Origin: Rhizobiales bacterium YIM 77505
GTDB lineage: Bacteria; Pseudomonadota; Alphaproteobacteria; Rhizobiales; Beijerinckiaceae
Assembly: GCA_000745135.1 (NCBI GenBank)
Contig: JQNH01000001.1
Span: 496,001-560,000 of the forward strand
Direction of reading: 5' to 3'
Length of the DNA stretch: 64,000 bases
Positions 41,054 to 51,225 of this stretch are shown here, one piece after another (the first letter of the stretch is position 1; each line of letters begins with the position of its first letter). The notes beneath the pieces are model-generated. The model was not told where the DNA came from and did not search any database. It saw only the letters and a program-made list of their open reading frames with translations. The translations under genes were made by a program, and so were the position numbers.

Positions 41054-41980
41054 ATGCGCAATCCTTACGACATTCTTGGTGTGCCGCGGACGGCGAGCGA
41101 AGCGGAGATCAAGAAGGCGTATCGCAAGCAGGCGAAAGCCTATCATCCGGACCGCAACGCCAACGATCCGAAGGCCAAGGACAAGTTCGCGGAGATCAAC
41201 GCCGCCTACGAAATCCTGGGCGACCCGAAGAAGCGCGCCCAATTCGACCGCGGCGAGATCGACGCCGACGGCAAGCCGCGCTTCCAGGGCTTCGACGGGT
41301 TCGGGGCCGGCCAGAGTGGACCCGGCGCCGATTTCGAAAGCTTCACCTTCGGCTTCGGCTCGGGCGGCCCCTTCGGGCGGCGGAGCTCCCGCGGTGCCGA
41401 CGACCTCTTCTCCCATCTCTTCGGGGAGGCCTTCCGCGCGGCCGAGCGCAGCGGCGGTCGCAGCTCGGGCGCTGCGCGCGGCGAGGACGTCGAGGCGACC
41501 CTGACCGTGACCCTCGAGGACATTGCGGAGGAGAAGAAGAAGAGGGTCGTTCTGCCCACCGGACGGGAAGTGGAGGTCACCCTCCCCAAGGGCGTCACCG
41601 ACGGCCAGGTCATCCGCCTGCGCGGGCTCGGGCGCGGCGGTCCCCTGAACGAGCCCGGCGACGCGCTCCTGACCGTGAGGATCGCTCCCCACGAGCGGTT
41701 TACGGTCGAGGGCAACAACCTGCGCCTGCGCATGCCCATCGACCTCGAGGACGCGCTCCTCGGCGGAACGATTCGCGTGCCGACGCTCACTGGCAGTGTC
41801 GACGTCAAGATCCCGCCCATGACGAGCTCCGGCCGGACTCTCCGCTTGCGCGGCAAGGGACTGCCAGGGAAGGAAGGCCGCGGGGATCTCCTCGTCACAG
41901 TCGAGATCAAGCTTCCCGACCGGCCGGACGAGGCCCTTCTCGACTACGCCCGCAAACGCAGGGCGGAGAAGGCGATCTGA
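41054..41980 (+). CDS. J-domain protein of DnaJ/CbpA type (no zinc finger)
   Basis: This 308-residue Hsp70 co-chaperone has an N-terminal J domain with the HPD motif (AYHPDRN, His31-Asp33), a Gly/Phe-rich linker (about 70-115) and the two C-terminal substrate-binding barrels ([38 protein letters not shown]). The four CXXCXGXG zinc repeats of true DnaJ are absent, so it is CbpA-like. It would stimulate DnaK ATPase. The adjacent order with fabI is a conserved Rhizobiales arrangement. Confidence 0.92.
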   Translation: MRNPYDILGVPRTASEAEIKKAYRKQAKAYHPDRNANDPKAKDKFAEINAAYEILGDPKKRAQFDRGEIDADGKPRFQGFDGFGAGQSGPGADFESFTFGFGSGGPFGRRSSRGADDLFSHLFGEAFRAAERSGGRSSGAARGEDVEATLTVTLEDIAEEKKKRVVLPTGREVEVTLPKGVTDGQVIRLRGLGRGGPLNEPGDALLTVRIAPHERFTVEGNNLRLRMPIDLEDALLGGTIRVPTLTGSVDVKIPPMTSSGRTLRLRGKGLPGKEGRGDLLVTVEIKLPDRPDEALLDYARKRRAEKAI

Positions 41981-42095
41981 CATCTCCCCCGCGGTGCGCG
42001 AGGCCGACCCCCGCGCCGGCCTCTCTTCCGTCTCACGGCGCCGTCGGCTAAGGATGCCGCGCTTTTCCATCCGATCGGTTGGCGCAGGGTGACTC

Positions 42096-42920
42096 ATGGT
42101 TGAAGGAGCGGCGTCGCGCATCTTGGCCGGCAAGCGCGGCCTGGTCATGGGCATAGCGAACAATCGCTCCATCGCCTGGGGCATCGCGCGCGCCACCCGA
42201 TCCCACGGGGCAGAATTGGCGCTCACCTACCAGGGCGATGCCTTGAAGAAGCGCGTCGAGCCGCTCGCCGCCGAGCTTGGGGCGGCGGTGGTCGGCCATT
42301 GCGACGTGACGGAGCCCGCCACCATCGACGCCGTGTTCGAGGAGGTGAAGCGCCTCTGGGGGGGCCTCGACTTCGTCGTCCACGCGATCGCCTTCTCCGA
42401 CAAGGACGAGCTGACCGGGCGCTACGTGGACACGAGCGAGGGCAACTTCACCAAGTCCCTTCTCATTTCCTGCTATTCCTTCACGGCCATCGCCCAGCGG
42501 GCCGAGAAGCTGATGCCTCAGGGCGGCTCGCTTCTCACGCTCACCTATTACGGGGCGGAGAAATGGATGCCGCACTACAACGTCATGGGTGTCGCCAAGG
42601 CGGCGCTTGAAGCCTCGGTGCGCTACCTCGCCGCTGATCTCGGGCCGCAGAACATCCGCGTCAACGCCATCTCGGCCGGACCGATCAAGACGCTGGCCGC
42701 CTCCGGCATCGGCGACTTCCGCTACATCCTGAAGTGGAATGAATACAACTCCCCACTGCGCCGGACGGTGACGATCGAAGAGGTCGGGGAGACGGCCGCC
42801 TATCTTGTCTCCGACATGGCCCGGGGCATGACGGGCGAGATCCTTCATGTCGATGCTGGCTATCACGTCGTCGGCATGAAGAATCCCGAGGCGCCCGACC
42901 TCACGCTCGACAAGGACTGA
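42096..42920 (+). CDS. fabI: Enoyl-[acyl-carrier-protein] reductase (NADH)
   Basis: FabI catalyses the last reduction of each fatty-acid elongation cycle. The 274-residue SDR-type enzyme has the diagnostic GIANNRSIAWGIA cofactor motif, the Tyr-x6-Lys pair Tyr161/Lys168 (YNVMGVAK), and LTLTYYGAEKWMPHYN. C-terminal DAGYHVVGM is typical. It is the target of triclosan in other bacteria. The next gene begins seven bases after the stop. Confidence 0.97.
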   Translation: MVEGAASRILAGKRGLVMGIANNRSIAWGIARATRSHGAELALTYQGDALKKRVEPLAAELGAAVVGHCDVTEPATIDAVFEEVKRLWGGLDFVVHAIAFSDKDELTGRYVDTSEGNFTKSLLISCYSFTAIAQRAEKLMPQGGSLLTLTYYGAEKWMPHYNVMGVAKAALEASVRYLAADLGPQNIRVNAISAGPIKTLAASGIGDFRYILKWNEYNSPLRRTVTIEEVGETAAYLVSDMARGMTGEILHVDAGYHVVGMKNPEAPDLTLDKD

Positions 42921-42927
42921 CCGCGGA

Positions 42928-43509
42928 GTGCTGCCGACGATCTACTTCATCCGTCACGGTGAGACCGACTGGAACGCGGAGGCGCGGCTGCAGGGCCAGC
43001 GCGACGTGCCGCTCAACGACTTCGGGCGGGTTCAGGCAGAGGAGGCCGGCGCGCGCTTGCGCGGCCTCGTGCCCCGCTACGAGGACCTCGACTACATTGC
43101 AAGCCCTCTGTCGCGGACCCGCGAGACGATGGAGCGGATGCGGGCGGCCATCGATCTTCACCCCACCGCCTATCGAACGGACGACCGCTTGAGAGAATTG
43201 ACCTTCGGGGAATGGGAGGGGCGCACGTGGCGGGAGATCCGGGCCTTGGCGCCGGAGGCGGCCGGAGCCCGGGAGCAGGACAAATGGGGGTTCGTGCCGC
43301 CCGGCGGCGAGAGCTATGCCATGCTGGCGGAGCGCGTTGCCCCTTTCCTTCGCGAGCTGAGGCGCGACGCCGTCGTGGTCTCGCATGGGGGCGTGGCGCG
43401 GGCGTTCCTCGCCCTGCTCGGCCACGCGCCGCGTGACGAAGCGCCGCGCGTGGACATCTGGCAGGGTCGCATTCTCGTCTTGAACGAGCGCCAGTACATG
43501 TGGGTTTGA
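42928..43509 (+). CDS. Histidine phosphatase family (phosphoglycerate mutase-like)
   Basis: The 193-residue enzyme has the RHG motif (YFIRHGETDWN, His10 as phospho-acceptor), LSRTRETMERMR, the acid residue in LTFGEWEGRTW, and VVSHGGVARAF with the second His. It may dephosphorylate sugar phosphates, cobalamin intermediates or other small phosphates; true mutase function is unlikely at this length. It starts with GTG, seven bases behind fabI, and they are probably co-transcribed. Confidence 0.9.
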   Translation: MLPTIYFIRHGETDWNAEARLQGQRDVPLNDFGRVQAEEAGARLRGLVPRYEDLDYIASPLSRTRETMERMRAAIDLHPTAYRTDDRLRELTFGEWEGRTWREIRALAPEAAGAREQDKWGFVPPGGESYAMLAERVAPFLRELRRDAVVVSHGGVARAFLALLGHAPRDEAPRVDIWQGRILVLNERQYMWV

Positions 43510-43755
43510 ACGGCGATCCGCGGCGCCGGAAACCCTTCACCGGCAGTATTCACCGCCTGTTCAGTCCCTCGTGCGGACATGATACAAGCCGCGTCGAGCT
43601 CGGAGGGAGCGCCGGCGGAAAGCCGCTTGCCTTGCATCGATCGAGCGGAAGCTCCGGCCCGGGGGGTGCCAGTAGCGCATGCGTCTCAGCGATGATGGTC
43701 GTGCCGGCCGGCGGTCGGGCGACCTTGTTTCCGTTCCCGGTGGCCGCCGCGGACG

Positions 43756-46700
43756 ATGAACAAACCCGCCGACACTGCCGATTTCCGGGTGCCGGGTGCC
43801 GAGGTCGTCGAGGCCGCGGTGCTGCGAGGACCGCTGCGGCCCGATCTCCTGCGCGAGGAGGTCCTGACGGATCTCTTCACGGCCACCGCGCGGGCGCGCC
43901 CGAGCCATCCGGCCCTGATCTTCGGCTCCGAGCGGTTCAGCTATGCGGAGGTGGAGGCGCGGGCCGATGCGATCGCCCGGGGGCTGAACGCTCGCGGGAT
44001 CGGCCCGGGCGACGTCGTCGGCTTGTGGATGTGCCGAGGCGCCGAGCTCCTGATCGCTCAGATTGCCATCGCGAAGAGCGGCGCCGCCTGGCTGCCCTTC
44101 GACGCCGACGCGCCCATGGACCGGATGGCCATGTGCCTCGACGACGCGAAGGCCAAGGCGCTCGTCACGAGCGAGGCGCTGCTGCCCAAGGTCGAGGTCC
44201 GCTGCCCGGCCTACTCGTCCGCGGCCCTGGCCGACAGCTCCGCTGGTCCCGTCGATCCTAAGCTGCGCGGGCTGACTCCCGATCATCCCGCCTATCTCAT
44301 CTATACGTCGGGCTCGACGGGCACGCCGAAGGGCATTGTCGTCACTCACCGCAACATCTGCCATTTCCTGCGTTCGGCGAACGAGGTCTATGGCTTCCAG
44401 GCGGACGACGTGGTCTTCCAGGGCGCCTCCGTGGCCTTCGATCTCTCCATGGAGGAGATCTGGATCCCCTACATGGTCGGTGCGACGCTCTTTGTCGCCA
44501 CCCCGGCCATGGTCGGCGATGCGGAGGCTTTGCCGGACATCCTCGCCACGGCAGGGGTCACGGTGCTCGACACGGTTCCGACGCTGCTCGGGCTCCTCCC
44601 CCGGGACGTTCCCTCCTTGCGGCTGATCCTTCTGGGCGGAGAGGCGCTGCCGGAGCCGCTCATTGCCCGCTGGGTGAAGCCGGGCCGGCGGCTCTTCAAC
44701 ACCTATGGGCCGACGGAGGCGACGGTCGTCGCCACAGCGGCTGAGATGACGGCAGGTGAGGCCGTCACCATCGGCCGGCCGATCCCCAACTACACCTGCT
44801 ACGTGGTGGACGGCGAACTCAACCTGCTGCCACCAGGCGTCCAGGGGGAGCTCCTGATCGGCGGCCCGGGGGTCGCTCAAGGCTATCTCAACCGCCCCGA
44901 GCTCACGGCGGAGAAGTTCATCGCCAATCCCTTCGCGTCCGACGGGCGTGACCCGATCCTGTACCGCTCGGGGGACGCGGTCAGCGTCGACGACCGGGGC
45001 GCCATCGTGTTCCACGGCCGCATCGACGACCAGGTCAAGATACGCGGGTTCCGTGTCGAACTCGGCGAGATCGAGGCGAAGCTCGCACGGATCGAAGGGG
45101 TGGCGCAGGCCGCGGTCGTGCTGCGCCAGGACGAGGGCCTCGATCGGCTCGTCGCCTTCCTGACGCCGGAGCGGGGGGCCGACCTCGACCGTGCGGCGCT
45201 GCGCGCGAAGCTGCGGGAGGACCTGCCGCCCTATATGATCCCAAGCCATTTCGAGATCGTCGAGGCGCTGCCGCGGCTCTCGTCCGGCAAGGTCGACCGC
45301 AAAGCCCTGAAAGCGGTGACGCTCGCCGTCGGCGACCCCGTCGCCGACCAGGAGCAGCCCCGCAACGAAACCGAGGCGGCGCTGCTCGTGGCCGCCAAGC
45401 GCGCCCTGGGCCAGCAGGCCATTCCCTTCGAGGCCGACTTCTTCACCGATCTCGGCGGCCACTCGCTGCTTGCGGCGCGCTTCGTCTCGGCGGTGCGCGA
45501 GACGCCGGCGCTTGCCTCCATCACCCTGCAGGATGTCTATGCCAAGCGTACCTTGCGGGCCCTTGCCGACGATTTGATTGCGCGGACGGGAGGAGCGGGG
45601 GCGGCAACGGTGGCCCGCGATCTGTCCTTCGAGCCGCCGCCCTTGCTGCGGCGGTTCCTGTGCGGGCTCGCCCAGGCTGTGGCCTTGCCTGTGATCCTGA
45701 CCCTCAACACGGCGCAGTGGCTCGGCATCTTCGTCACCTATCTCCTGCTCGCCGGGGAGGGGCTTGGCTTCTGGGCGGAGATGCTGGCGCTGCTCGGCGT
45801 CTACGTCATCATCAACGCCGTCACGGCGCTCGCCGCCGTCGCCGGCAAGTGGCTGATCCTCGGGCGAACGAAGCCCGGCCGCTATCCGCTCTGGGGCGTC
45901 TATTATTTCCGGTGGTGGTTCGCGAAACGGCTCGAGCCGCTCGTCCATGTGAAATGGCTGCAGGGCTCGCCCATGATCCGGCGCTACCTGCAGCTCATGG
46001 GCGCCAAGGTCGGTCGCGACGTCATCATCGCCGACATCGACGCGGGCGCCATCGACCTCGTCACCATCGGCGAAGGGACGACCCTCGGATCCAAGACCAA
46101 GATCGCCAATGTGGAGGTGGTCGGCAACGAGCTCGTCATCGGCGAGGTCGTCATCGGCTCCGACGTGTATGTCGGCTCGTCCTGCGTCATCGGCCATGAC
46201 GTGCGCATCGAGGACCACGCCGAGCTTGCCGACCTCACCGCCATTCCGGCCGGGACGGTCGTCGCCGCAGCCGAGAAGTGGGACGGCTCGCCCGGGCGCA
46301 AGGTCGGGATGGTGGACCTCGCTCAGCTGCCCGCGCCGGCCGAAGCGGCGCCACAGCGCCGGGCGCTCTTCGACGCCCTCTATGCCCTGGCGCTCGCCGC
46401 CATCCCGCCCGTGAGCCTGTTGCCGATCTTCCCGGCCTTCTACCTCTTCGACCAGATCGACGACACGCTCTCCGAGTTCCTCGCCGTCAGCTATCTCTGG
46501 TACCTGCCGCTCCTCGCTTGGCCGACGGCGCTGCTCATGATCTTTGCGACGGTCATGCTGATCGTGGCGGCCCGCTGGCTGGTGCTGCCCAAGGTGCGCT
46601 CGGGCCGCTATTCCATCTTCAGCGGCTTCTACATGCGCAAATGGATCGTGGCGCTGGCGACCGAGGTGACGCTGGAGACGCTCACATCGCTCTATGCCAC

Positions 46701-47817
46701 CATCTACATGCGATCCTGGTACCGTCTCATGGGGGCGAGGATCGGCAAGGGCGCGGAGATCTCGACGAACCTGGCCGGCCGTTACGATCTCACCGAGATC
46801 GGGGCCAAGAACTTCATCGCCGACGAGGTCGTCCTCGGGGACGAGGACATCCGTCGCGGCTGGATGACGCTCGAGCCGGTGAGGACGCAAGACCGCGTCT
46901 TCGTCGGCAACGACGCCGTCGTGCCGCCCGGGACGACCCTCCCCGAAGGGGTGCTGATCGGCATCAAGTCGAAGCCGCCGAGCGGAGTGGCGGTGGCCCC
47001 CGGCGAGACCTGGTTCGGCTCGCCGCCGATCAGGCTCCCCACGCGGCAGAAGGTGGACATCGGCGCCACCTGGACCTACGAGCCAAGCCTCGCGAAGAAG
47101 ATATGGCGCGGCGTGTTCGAGGCCTTGCACACCTCGTTCCCGTCGATGCTGTTCATCACCTTTGCGATCCTCGCGATCGATCTTTTCTTCTATCCCTCCA
47201 TCCAGAACCGCGACTGGGCGGGTCTAGCGATGAGCTTCGTTGCGGCAAGCGTTGTCATCCCCCTCGTCCAGACCCTCGTCGTGGTGGCGGTCAAGTGGCT
47301 GATGATGGGCGTCTACCAGCCGGTCATGAAGCCGATGTGGTCGTGGTGGGCGATGCGCACCGAGGCGGTGGCGGTGCTCTATTGGGGGCTCGGCGGCAAG
47401 GTGCTGCTCGAACATCTCCAAGGCACGCCTTTCCTGCCCTGGTGCCTGCGCCTGTTCGGCGCCAGGTTCGGCCGGGGCGTTTGCATGCTCACGACCGACA
47501 TCACCGAGTTCGACTGCGTCACCGTCGGGGATTTCTGCGTCATCAACCCCCTTTCGGCCCTGCAGACCCATCTTTACGAGGACCGGGTCATGAAGGTCGG
47601 CCGGGTGGAGCTTGGACGCGGCGTCACCGTGGGCGCCAACGCCACGGTGCTCTATGACACGCATGTCGGCGACTATGCCCGCCTGAGGCCCCTGACAGTG
47701 GTCATGAAGGGCGAGAACATCCCCGCCCATTCCGAATGGGAAGGCGCGCCCGCCGTGCCGGTCGTGCATGCGGCGGCGCAAGCGCCGGTGCGCGAGCCGG
47801 GGAGGCAGGCAGCATGA
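43756..47817 (+). CDS. Pls/PosA-type membrane non-ribosomal peptide synthetase
   Basis: The single 1353-residue protein has an adenylation domain (about 45-520: YIYTSGSTG-type A3 at 182-190, YGPTE at 317-321, YRSGD at 403-407, Lys512 in SSGKVDRK), a carrier domain (Ser570 in GGHSLL), and a C-terminal region with six predicted spans in three pairs (about 641-703, 873-944, 1128-1184). Three soluble modules with hexapeptide-like repeats (IGEGTTLGSKTKI, VGNDAVVPPGTT, VTVGANATV) alternate with the spans. This layout is that of epsilon-poly-L-lysine synthetase Pls and relatives (PosA family), which polymerise one amino acid without a condensation domain. Hand-aligned pocket residues D229, L230, E233, D272, L292, G294, T316, V324, V325 suggest a basic amino acid. 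It sits between the phosphatase gene and aroC. Confidence 0.93.
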   Translation: MNKPADTADFRVPGAEVVEAAVLRGPLRPDLLREEVLTDLFTATARARPSHPALIFGSERFSYAEVEARADAIARGLNARGIGPGDVVGLWMCRGAELLIAQIAIAKSGAAWLPFDADAPMDRMAMCLDDAKAKALVTSEALLPKVEVRCPAYSSAALADSSAGPVDPKLRGLTPDHPAYLIYTSGSTGTPKGIVVTHRNICHFLRSANEVYGFQADDVVFQGASVAFDLSMEEIWIPYMVGATLFVATPAMVGDAEALPDILATAGVTVLDTVPTLLGLLPRDVPSLRLILLGGEALPEPLIARWVKPGRRLFNTYGPTEATVVATAAEMTAGEAVTIGRPIPNYTCYVVDGELNLLPPGVQGELLIGGPGVAQGYLNRPELTAEKFIANPFASDGRDPILYRSGDAVSVDDRGAIVFHGRIDDQVKIRGFRVELGEIEAKLARIEGVAQAAVVLRQDEGLDRLVAFLTPERGADLDRAALRAKLREDLPPYMIPSHFEIVEALPRLSSGKVDRKALKAVTLAVGDPVADQEQPRNETEAALLVAAKRALGQQAIPFEADFFTDLGGHSLLAARFVSAVRETPALASITLQDVYAKRTLRALADDLIARTGGAGAATVARDLSFEPPPLLRRFLCGLAQAVALPVILTLNTAQWLGIFVTYLLLAGEGLGFWAEMLALLGVYVIINAVTALAAVAGKWLILGRTKPGRYPLWGVYYFRWWFAKRLEPLVHVKWLQGSPMIRRYLQLMGAKVGRDVIIADIDAGAIDLVTIGEGTTLGSKTKIANVEVVGNELVIGEVVIGSDVYVGSSCVIGHDVRIEDHAELADLTAIPAGTVVAAAEKWDGSPGRKVGMVDLAQLPAPAEAAPQRRALFDALYALALAAIPPVSLLPIFPAFYLFDQIDDTLSEFLAVSYLWYLPLLAWPTALLMIFATVMLIVAARWLVLPKVRSGRYSIFSGFYMRKWIVALATEVTLETLTSLYATIYMRSWYRLMGARIGKGAEISTNLAGRYDLTEIGAKNFIADEVVLGDEDIRRGWMTLEPVRTQDRVFVGNDAVVPPGTTLPEGVLIGIKSKPPSGVAVAPGETWFGSPPIRLPTRQKVDIGATWTYEPSLAKKIWRGVFEALHTSFPSMLFITFAILAIDLFFYPSIQNRDWAGLAMSFVAASVVIPLVQTLVVVAVKWLMMGVYQPVMKPMWSWWAMRTEAVAVLYWGLGGKVLLEHLQGTPFLPWCLRLFGARFGRGVCMLTTDITEFDCVTVGDFCVINPLSALQTHLYEDRVMKVGRVELGRGVTVGANATVLYDTHVGDYARLRPLTVVMKGENIPAHSEWEGAPAVPVVHAAAQAPVREPGRQAA

Positions 47818-47873
47818 GCGAAGGATGACAAACGGGTGCGGCGCGCCTATGACGCCGCCCAGGTCTCTTGATC

Positions 47874-48992
47874 ATGTCCCACAACAGCTTCGGCCATCTC
47901 TTCCGCGTCACGACCTTCGGCGAGAGCCATGGCCCGGCCCTGGGGTGCGTGATCGACGGCTGCCCGCCGCTGATCCCCCTTCAGGCGGCCGACATCCAGG
48001 CGGAACTCGACCGGCGGCGGCCGGGGCAATCGCGGTTCACCACGCAGCGGCGCGAGCCCGACGAGGTCAAGATCCTCTCGGGCGTGTTCGTCGACGAGCG
48101 CACCGGGCAGCAGGTGACCACGGGCACACCGATCGCCCTCCTCATCGAGAACGTCGATCAGCGCTCCAAGGACTACTCGGACATCAAGGACAAGTACCGC
48201 CCCGGCCACGCGGACTATGTCTATGAGGCGAAATACGGCGTCCGCGACTATCGCGGCGGCGGCCGCTCCTCGGCGAGGGAGACCGCGGCGCGGGTCGCGG
48301 CGGGAGCCGTCGCCCGCAAGGTCCTGCCGGGCGTGACCATCCGCGGCGCGCTCGTACAGATGGGTCCGCACGGCATCGACCGTGCCAATTGGGATTGGGA
48401 GGAGGTTCGCCGCAATCCCTTCTTCTGCCCGGACGCCAAGGCCGCCGCCTTCTACGAGACCTATCTCGACGGCCTGCGCAAGGAGGGCTCGTCGATCGGC
48501 GCGGTCATCGAGGTGGTTGCGGAAGGCGTGCCGCCGGGCCTGGGCGCCCCGGTCTACGGCAAGCTCGACGCGGATCTTGCAGCGGCGCTCATGTCGATCA
48601 ACGCCGTGAAAGGCGTCGAGATCGGAGACGGCTTCGCGGCGGCGGCGCTGCGGGGCGAAGACAACGCCGACGAGATGCGGCCCGGCAACCAGGGCGGGCC
48701 GGTCTTCCTGTCGAATCATGCCGGCGGCGTCCTCGGCGGCATCTCGACGGGGCAGCCCCTCGTCTGCCGCTTCGCGGTGAAGCCGACCTCCTCGATCCTC
48801 ACGCCCCGCCTCACCGTCACGCGCCACAACGAGGCGACCGAGATCGTGACCAAGGGGCGCCACGATCCTTGCGTCGGCATCAGGGCCGTGCCCGTCGGCG
48901 AGGCCATGGTGGCCTGCGTGCTCGCCGATCACTATCTGCGTCATCGGGGCCAGGTGGGAACCGGTCCTGCCTGGCCGTTTGAGAAGAGTTGA
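47874..48992 (+). CDS. aroC: Chorismate synthase
   Basis: AroC converts EPSP to chorismate with reduced FMN, the last shikimate step. The 372 residues start [20 protein letters not shown] (the signature), with [33 protein letters not shown], and [18 protein letters not shown]-type motifs later. ATG 47874 is preferred over the TTG two codons before. Its TGA overlaps the ribB ATG (TGATG). It is normally next to fabI and the phosphatase gene in this order; here the synthetase gene intervenes. Confidence 0.98.
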   Translation: MSHNSFGHLFRVTTFGESHGPALGCVIDGCPPLIPLQAADIQAELDRRRPGQSRFTTQRREPDEVKILSGVFVDERTGQQVTTGTPIALLIENVDQRSKDYSDIKDKYRPGHADYVYEAKYGVRDYRGGGRSSARETAARVAAGAVARKVLPGVTIRGALVQMGPHGIDRANWDWEEVRRNPFFCPDAKAAAFYETYLDGLRKEGSSIGAVIEVVAEGVPPGLGAPVYGKLDADLAAALMSINAVKGVEIGDGFAAAALRGEDNADEMRPGNQGGPVFLSNHAGGVLGGISTGQPLVCRFAVKPTSSILTPRLTVTRHNEATEIVTKGRHDPCVGIRAVPVGEAMVACVLADHYLRHRGQVGTGPAWPFEKS

Positions 48993-50092
48993 TGTCCCAC
49001 AGCGTCACCGAAGCCGTCGAGGCCTTCGCCCGGGGCGAGATCATCGTCGTCACCGACGACGACGACCGCGAGAACGAAGGCGACCTCATCGTCGCAGCGT
49101 CGCTCTGCACGCCGGAGAAGATGGCGTTCATCATCCGGCACACCTGCGGGATCGTGTGCGCGCCGCTCACGGCCGAGGAGGCGCGACGCCTGCGGCTCGA
49201 CCCGATGGTGGCGTCCAACGACGCGCCGCTCGGCACGGCCTTCACCGTGTCGGTCGATGTCCGCCACGGGCTGACCACCGGCATCTCCGCCGAGCAGCGT
49301 TGCAACACCGTCCGGGCGCTGGCGAACCACAACATGGGGCCGAGCGATTTCGTGCGGCCGGGCCACATCTTCCCGCTCATCGCCAAGGAAGGCGGCGTGC
49401 TCATGCGCTCCGGCCACACCGAGGCGGCGGTGGATCTGTGCCGGCTCGCCGGTTTGCCTCCCGTGGCCGCCATCTGCGAACTCGCCAACGATGACGGCAC
49501 GGTGATGAAGGGGCCGCAGATCGCCGCCTTCGCCGAGGCGCACGGGCTCAAGCGCATCTCCGTCGCCGACCTCATCGCCTATCGGCAGGCGCGCGAGAAG
49601 CTGGTGGAACGCCTGGGGAGTTTCCCCGTGCGCACCGAATATGGGCTCTTCACCGGCTACGCCTACGCCACGCCGTTCGATCCCGTGCAGCATTTCGCCT
49701 TCGTGCATGGCCGCATCGGCGACGGGAGGGACATCCTCGTGCGCCTGCATCGGGCGAATGTGGTGGCCGACATCCTCGAAGGAGGCGACACGATCCGGCG
49801 CGCGCTGCGGCGCCTTGCGGAGGAGGGGCGGGGGATCCTGGTCTATCTGCGGGACGGCACCGCGGGCGTGCCGCTGACGACCTATGCCGAGGCGGATGGC
49901 GGTTCCGAGGCCGCCCGCGTCAAGCAATGGCGCGAGGTGGGCCTCGGCGCCCAGATCCTGCGCGACCTCGGCGTCATCTCGATCCGCAACCTCGCCGCAT
50001 CGAGCCGCGCCTATATCGGCCTCTCCGGGTTCGGCATCGAGCTTCTCGGCGAGGAGCGGCTTGAGACGGAGGGCGCCGCGACGAACCCCTGA
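48992..50092 (+). CDS. ribB: 3,4-dihydroxy-2-butanone-4-phosphate synthase with degenerate RibA half
   Basis: RibB supplies the four-carbon unit of riboflavin. The N-terminal domain (about 1-205) has the metal/substrate motif DDDDRENEGDLI, TCGIVCAPLT, the GISAEQR region, PGHIFPL and RSGHTEAAVDL, and looks active. The C-terminal half aligns with GTP cyclohydrolase II, but the zinc-binding cysteines are missing: where RibA has an E-C-...C-D-C pattern, this protein reads RLHRANVVADILEGGDTI. This degenerate RibBA form is known in Alphaproteobacteria. One-base overlap with aroC. Confidence 0.93.
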   Translation: MSHSVTEAVEAFARGEIIVVTDDDDRENEGDLIVAASLCTPEKMAFIIRHTCGIVCAPLTAEEARRLRLDPMVASNDAPLGTAFTVSVDVRHGLTTGISAEQRCNTVRALANHNMGPSDFVRPGHIFPLIAKEGGVLMRSGHTEAAVDLCRLAGLPPVAAICELANDDGTVMKGPQIAAFAEAHGLKRISVADLIAYRQAREKLVERLGSFPVRTEYGLFTGYAYATPFDPVQHFAFVHGRIGDGRDILVRLHRANVVADILEGGDTIRRALRRLAEEGRGILVYLRDGTAGVPLTTYAEADGGSEAARVKQWREVGLGAQILRDLGVISIRNLAASSRAYIGLSGFGIELLGEERLETEGAATNP

Positions 50093-50101
50093 CGAGGACT
50101 C

Positions 50102-51031
50102 TCAAGCTTCCATCAGCGCCTTGACGTGGGCGGCGACGGAGCGCGCCAGGCCCTCGAGGTCATACCCGCCCTCGAGCAGCGAGACGACCCGTCCTCCGCA
50201 GCGCCGCTCGGCGATGTCGAGGAGCTTGCGAGTCGCCCAGCCGAAATCCTCCTCCGTCAGGTTGAGGTTGGCGAGCGGATCGCGCCAGTGGGCGTCGAAG
50301 CCGGCCGAGATGACGATGAGATCCGGCGCGAAGCTCTCGATCCGGGGCAGGATCGCAACCTCGAACGCCTCGCGGAACGCCTCGCTCCCGTCGCCCGGCC
50401 TCAAGGGTGCATTGACGATGGTGTCATGCGTCCCCCGTTCCGAAGCGGCTCCCGTGCCTGGATAGAGCGGCATCTGGTGGGTCGAGGCGTAGAGGACGCT
50501 CTTGTCGTCCCAGAAGATGTCCTGCGTCCCGTTTCCGTGATGGACGTCCCAGTCCATGATCGCCACGCGCTCCGCCCCGTGGGCCTTCTGGGCGTGCCGC
50601 GCCGCGACAGCGGCGTTGTTGTAGAAGCAGAAGCCCATCGCCCGGGTGCGCTCGGCGTGGTGCCCCGGCGGCCGCATGCCGGAGAACGCATTCTTGACCT
50701 TCCCGGTCATGACCTCGTCGACGGCCTGGACCGCGGCGCCGACCCCGCGCATGACCGCTTCGTAGGTGCCGGGCGACATCGAGGTGTCGGCGTCGATCGC
50801 GACGAGGCCCTCCGTCGGCGCGGCTTCAGCGATGGCGGCGACATAGGCCTCGGGATGAGCCAGCGCGACAAGCTCCGGCGTCGCCATGGGCGCCTGCTCG
50901 CGGACAAGGGCGGAGAAGCGCTCGTCCTCCAGAATGCGCTCGATGACGCGAACGCGGTCGGGACGTTCCGGATGTCCGAGCGGCGTCCTGTGGTCGAGCG
51001 CCGCCGGATGGAAAAGATACAGGGTCGACAT
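50102..51031 (-). CDS. Histone deacetylase superfamily (acetoin utilisation/APAH-like) hydrolase
   Basis: This 309-residue zinc hydrolase of the arginase/deacetylase fold shows MRPPGHHAERTRAMGFCFYNN with the active-site His pair, MDWDVHHGNGTQ with zinc ligands, and LIVISAGFDAH for the third ligand. LLEGGYDLEGLA closes the fold. Bacterial members deacetylate small acetylated amines or polyamines. It converges with ribB, ten bases apart, as in other Rhizobiales. Substrate is not evident. Confidence 0.93.
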   Translation of the reverse strand: MSTLYLFHPAALDHRTPLGHPERPDRVRVIERILEDERFSALVREQAPMATPELVALAHPEAYVAAIAEAAPTEGLVAIDADTSMSPGTYEAVMRGVGAAVQAVDEVMTGKVKNAFSGMRPPGHHAERTRAMGFCFYNNAAVAARHAQKAHGAERVAIMDWDVHHGNGTQDIFWDDKSVLYASTHQMPLYPGTGAASERGTHDTIVNAPLRPGDGSEAFREAFEVAILPRIESFAPDLIVISAGFDAHWRDPLANLNLTEEDFGWATRKLLDIAERRCGGRVVSLLEGGYDLEGLARSVAAHVKALMEA

Positions 51032-51225
51032 GCCAATGCCTTGGACGTTTCCTCGGGCGGTAATCTCGCAGGTCGGGCAAGGCTCTGTCCATCGCTCCGA
51101 AGCTTGAGGGGGCAGGGCCCGTGGTCTGCCCTGTGGCCGTGGCGCAACAGCTGGAGAGGTTGGCCGCCCACAGGCGCCATCGCCGCTTCCCGTTCCCTCC
51201 CGCGCGGCTTAACCGAGGCAGGCTG

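Noticed and set aside
43561-47130. A 1189-codon open frame antisense to the peptide synthetase
   Set aside because: High-GC codon bias leaves the opposite strand open. The translation is rich in Arg, Asp, Gly and His without domains, whereas the sense frame has full NRPS motifs.
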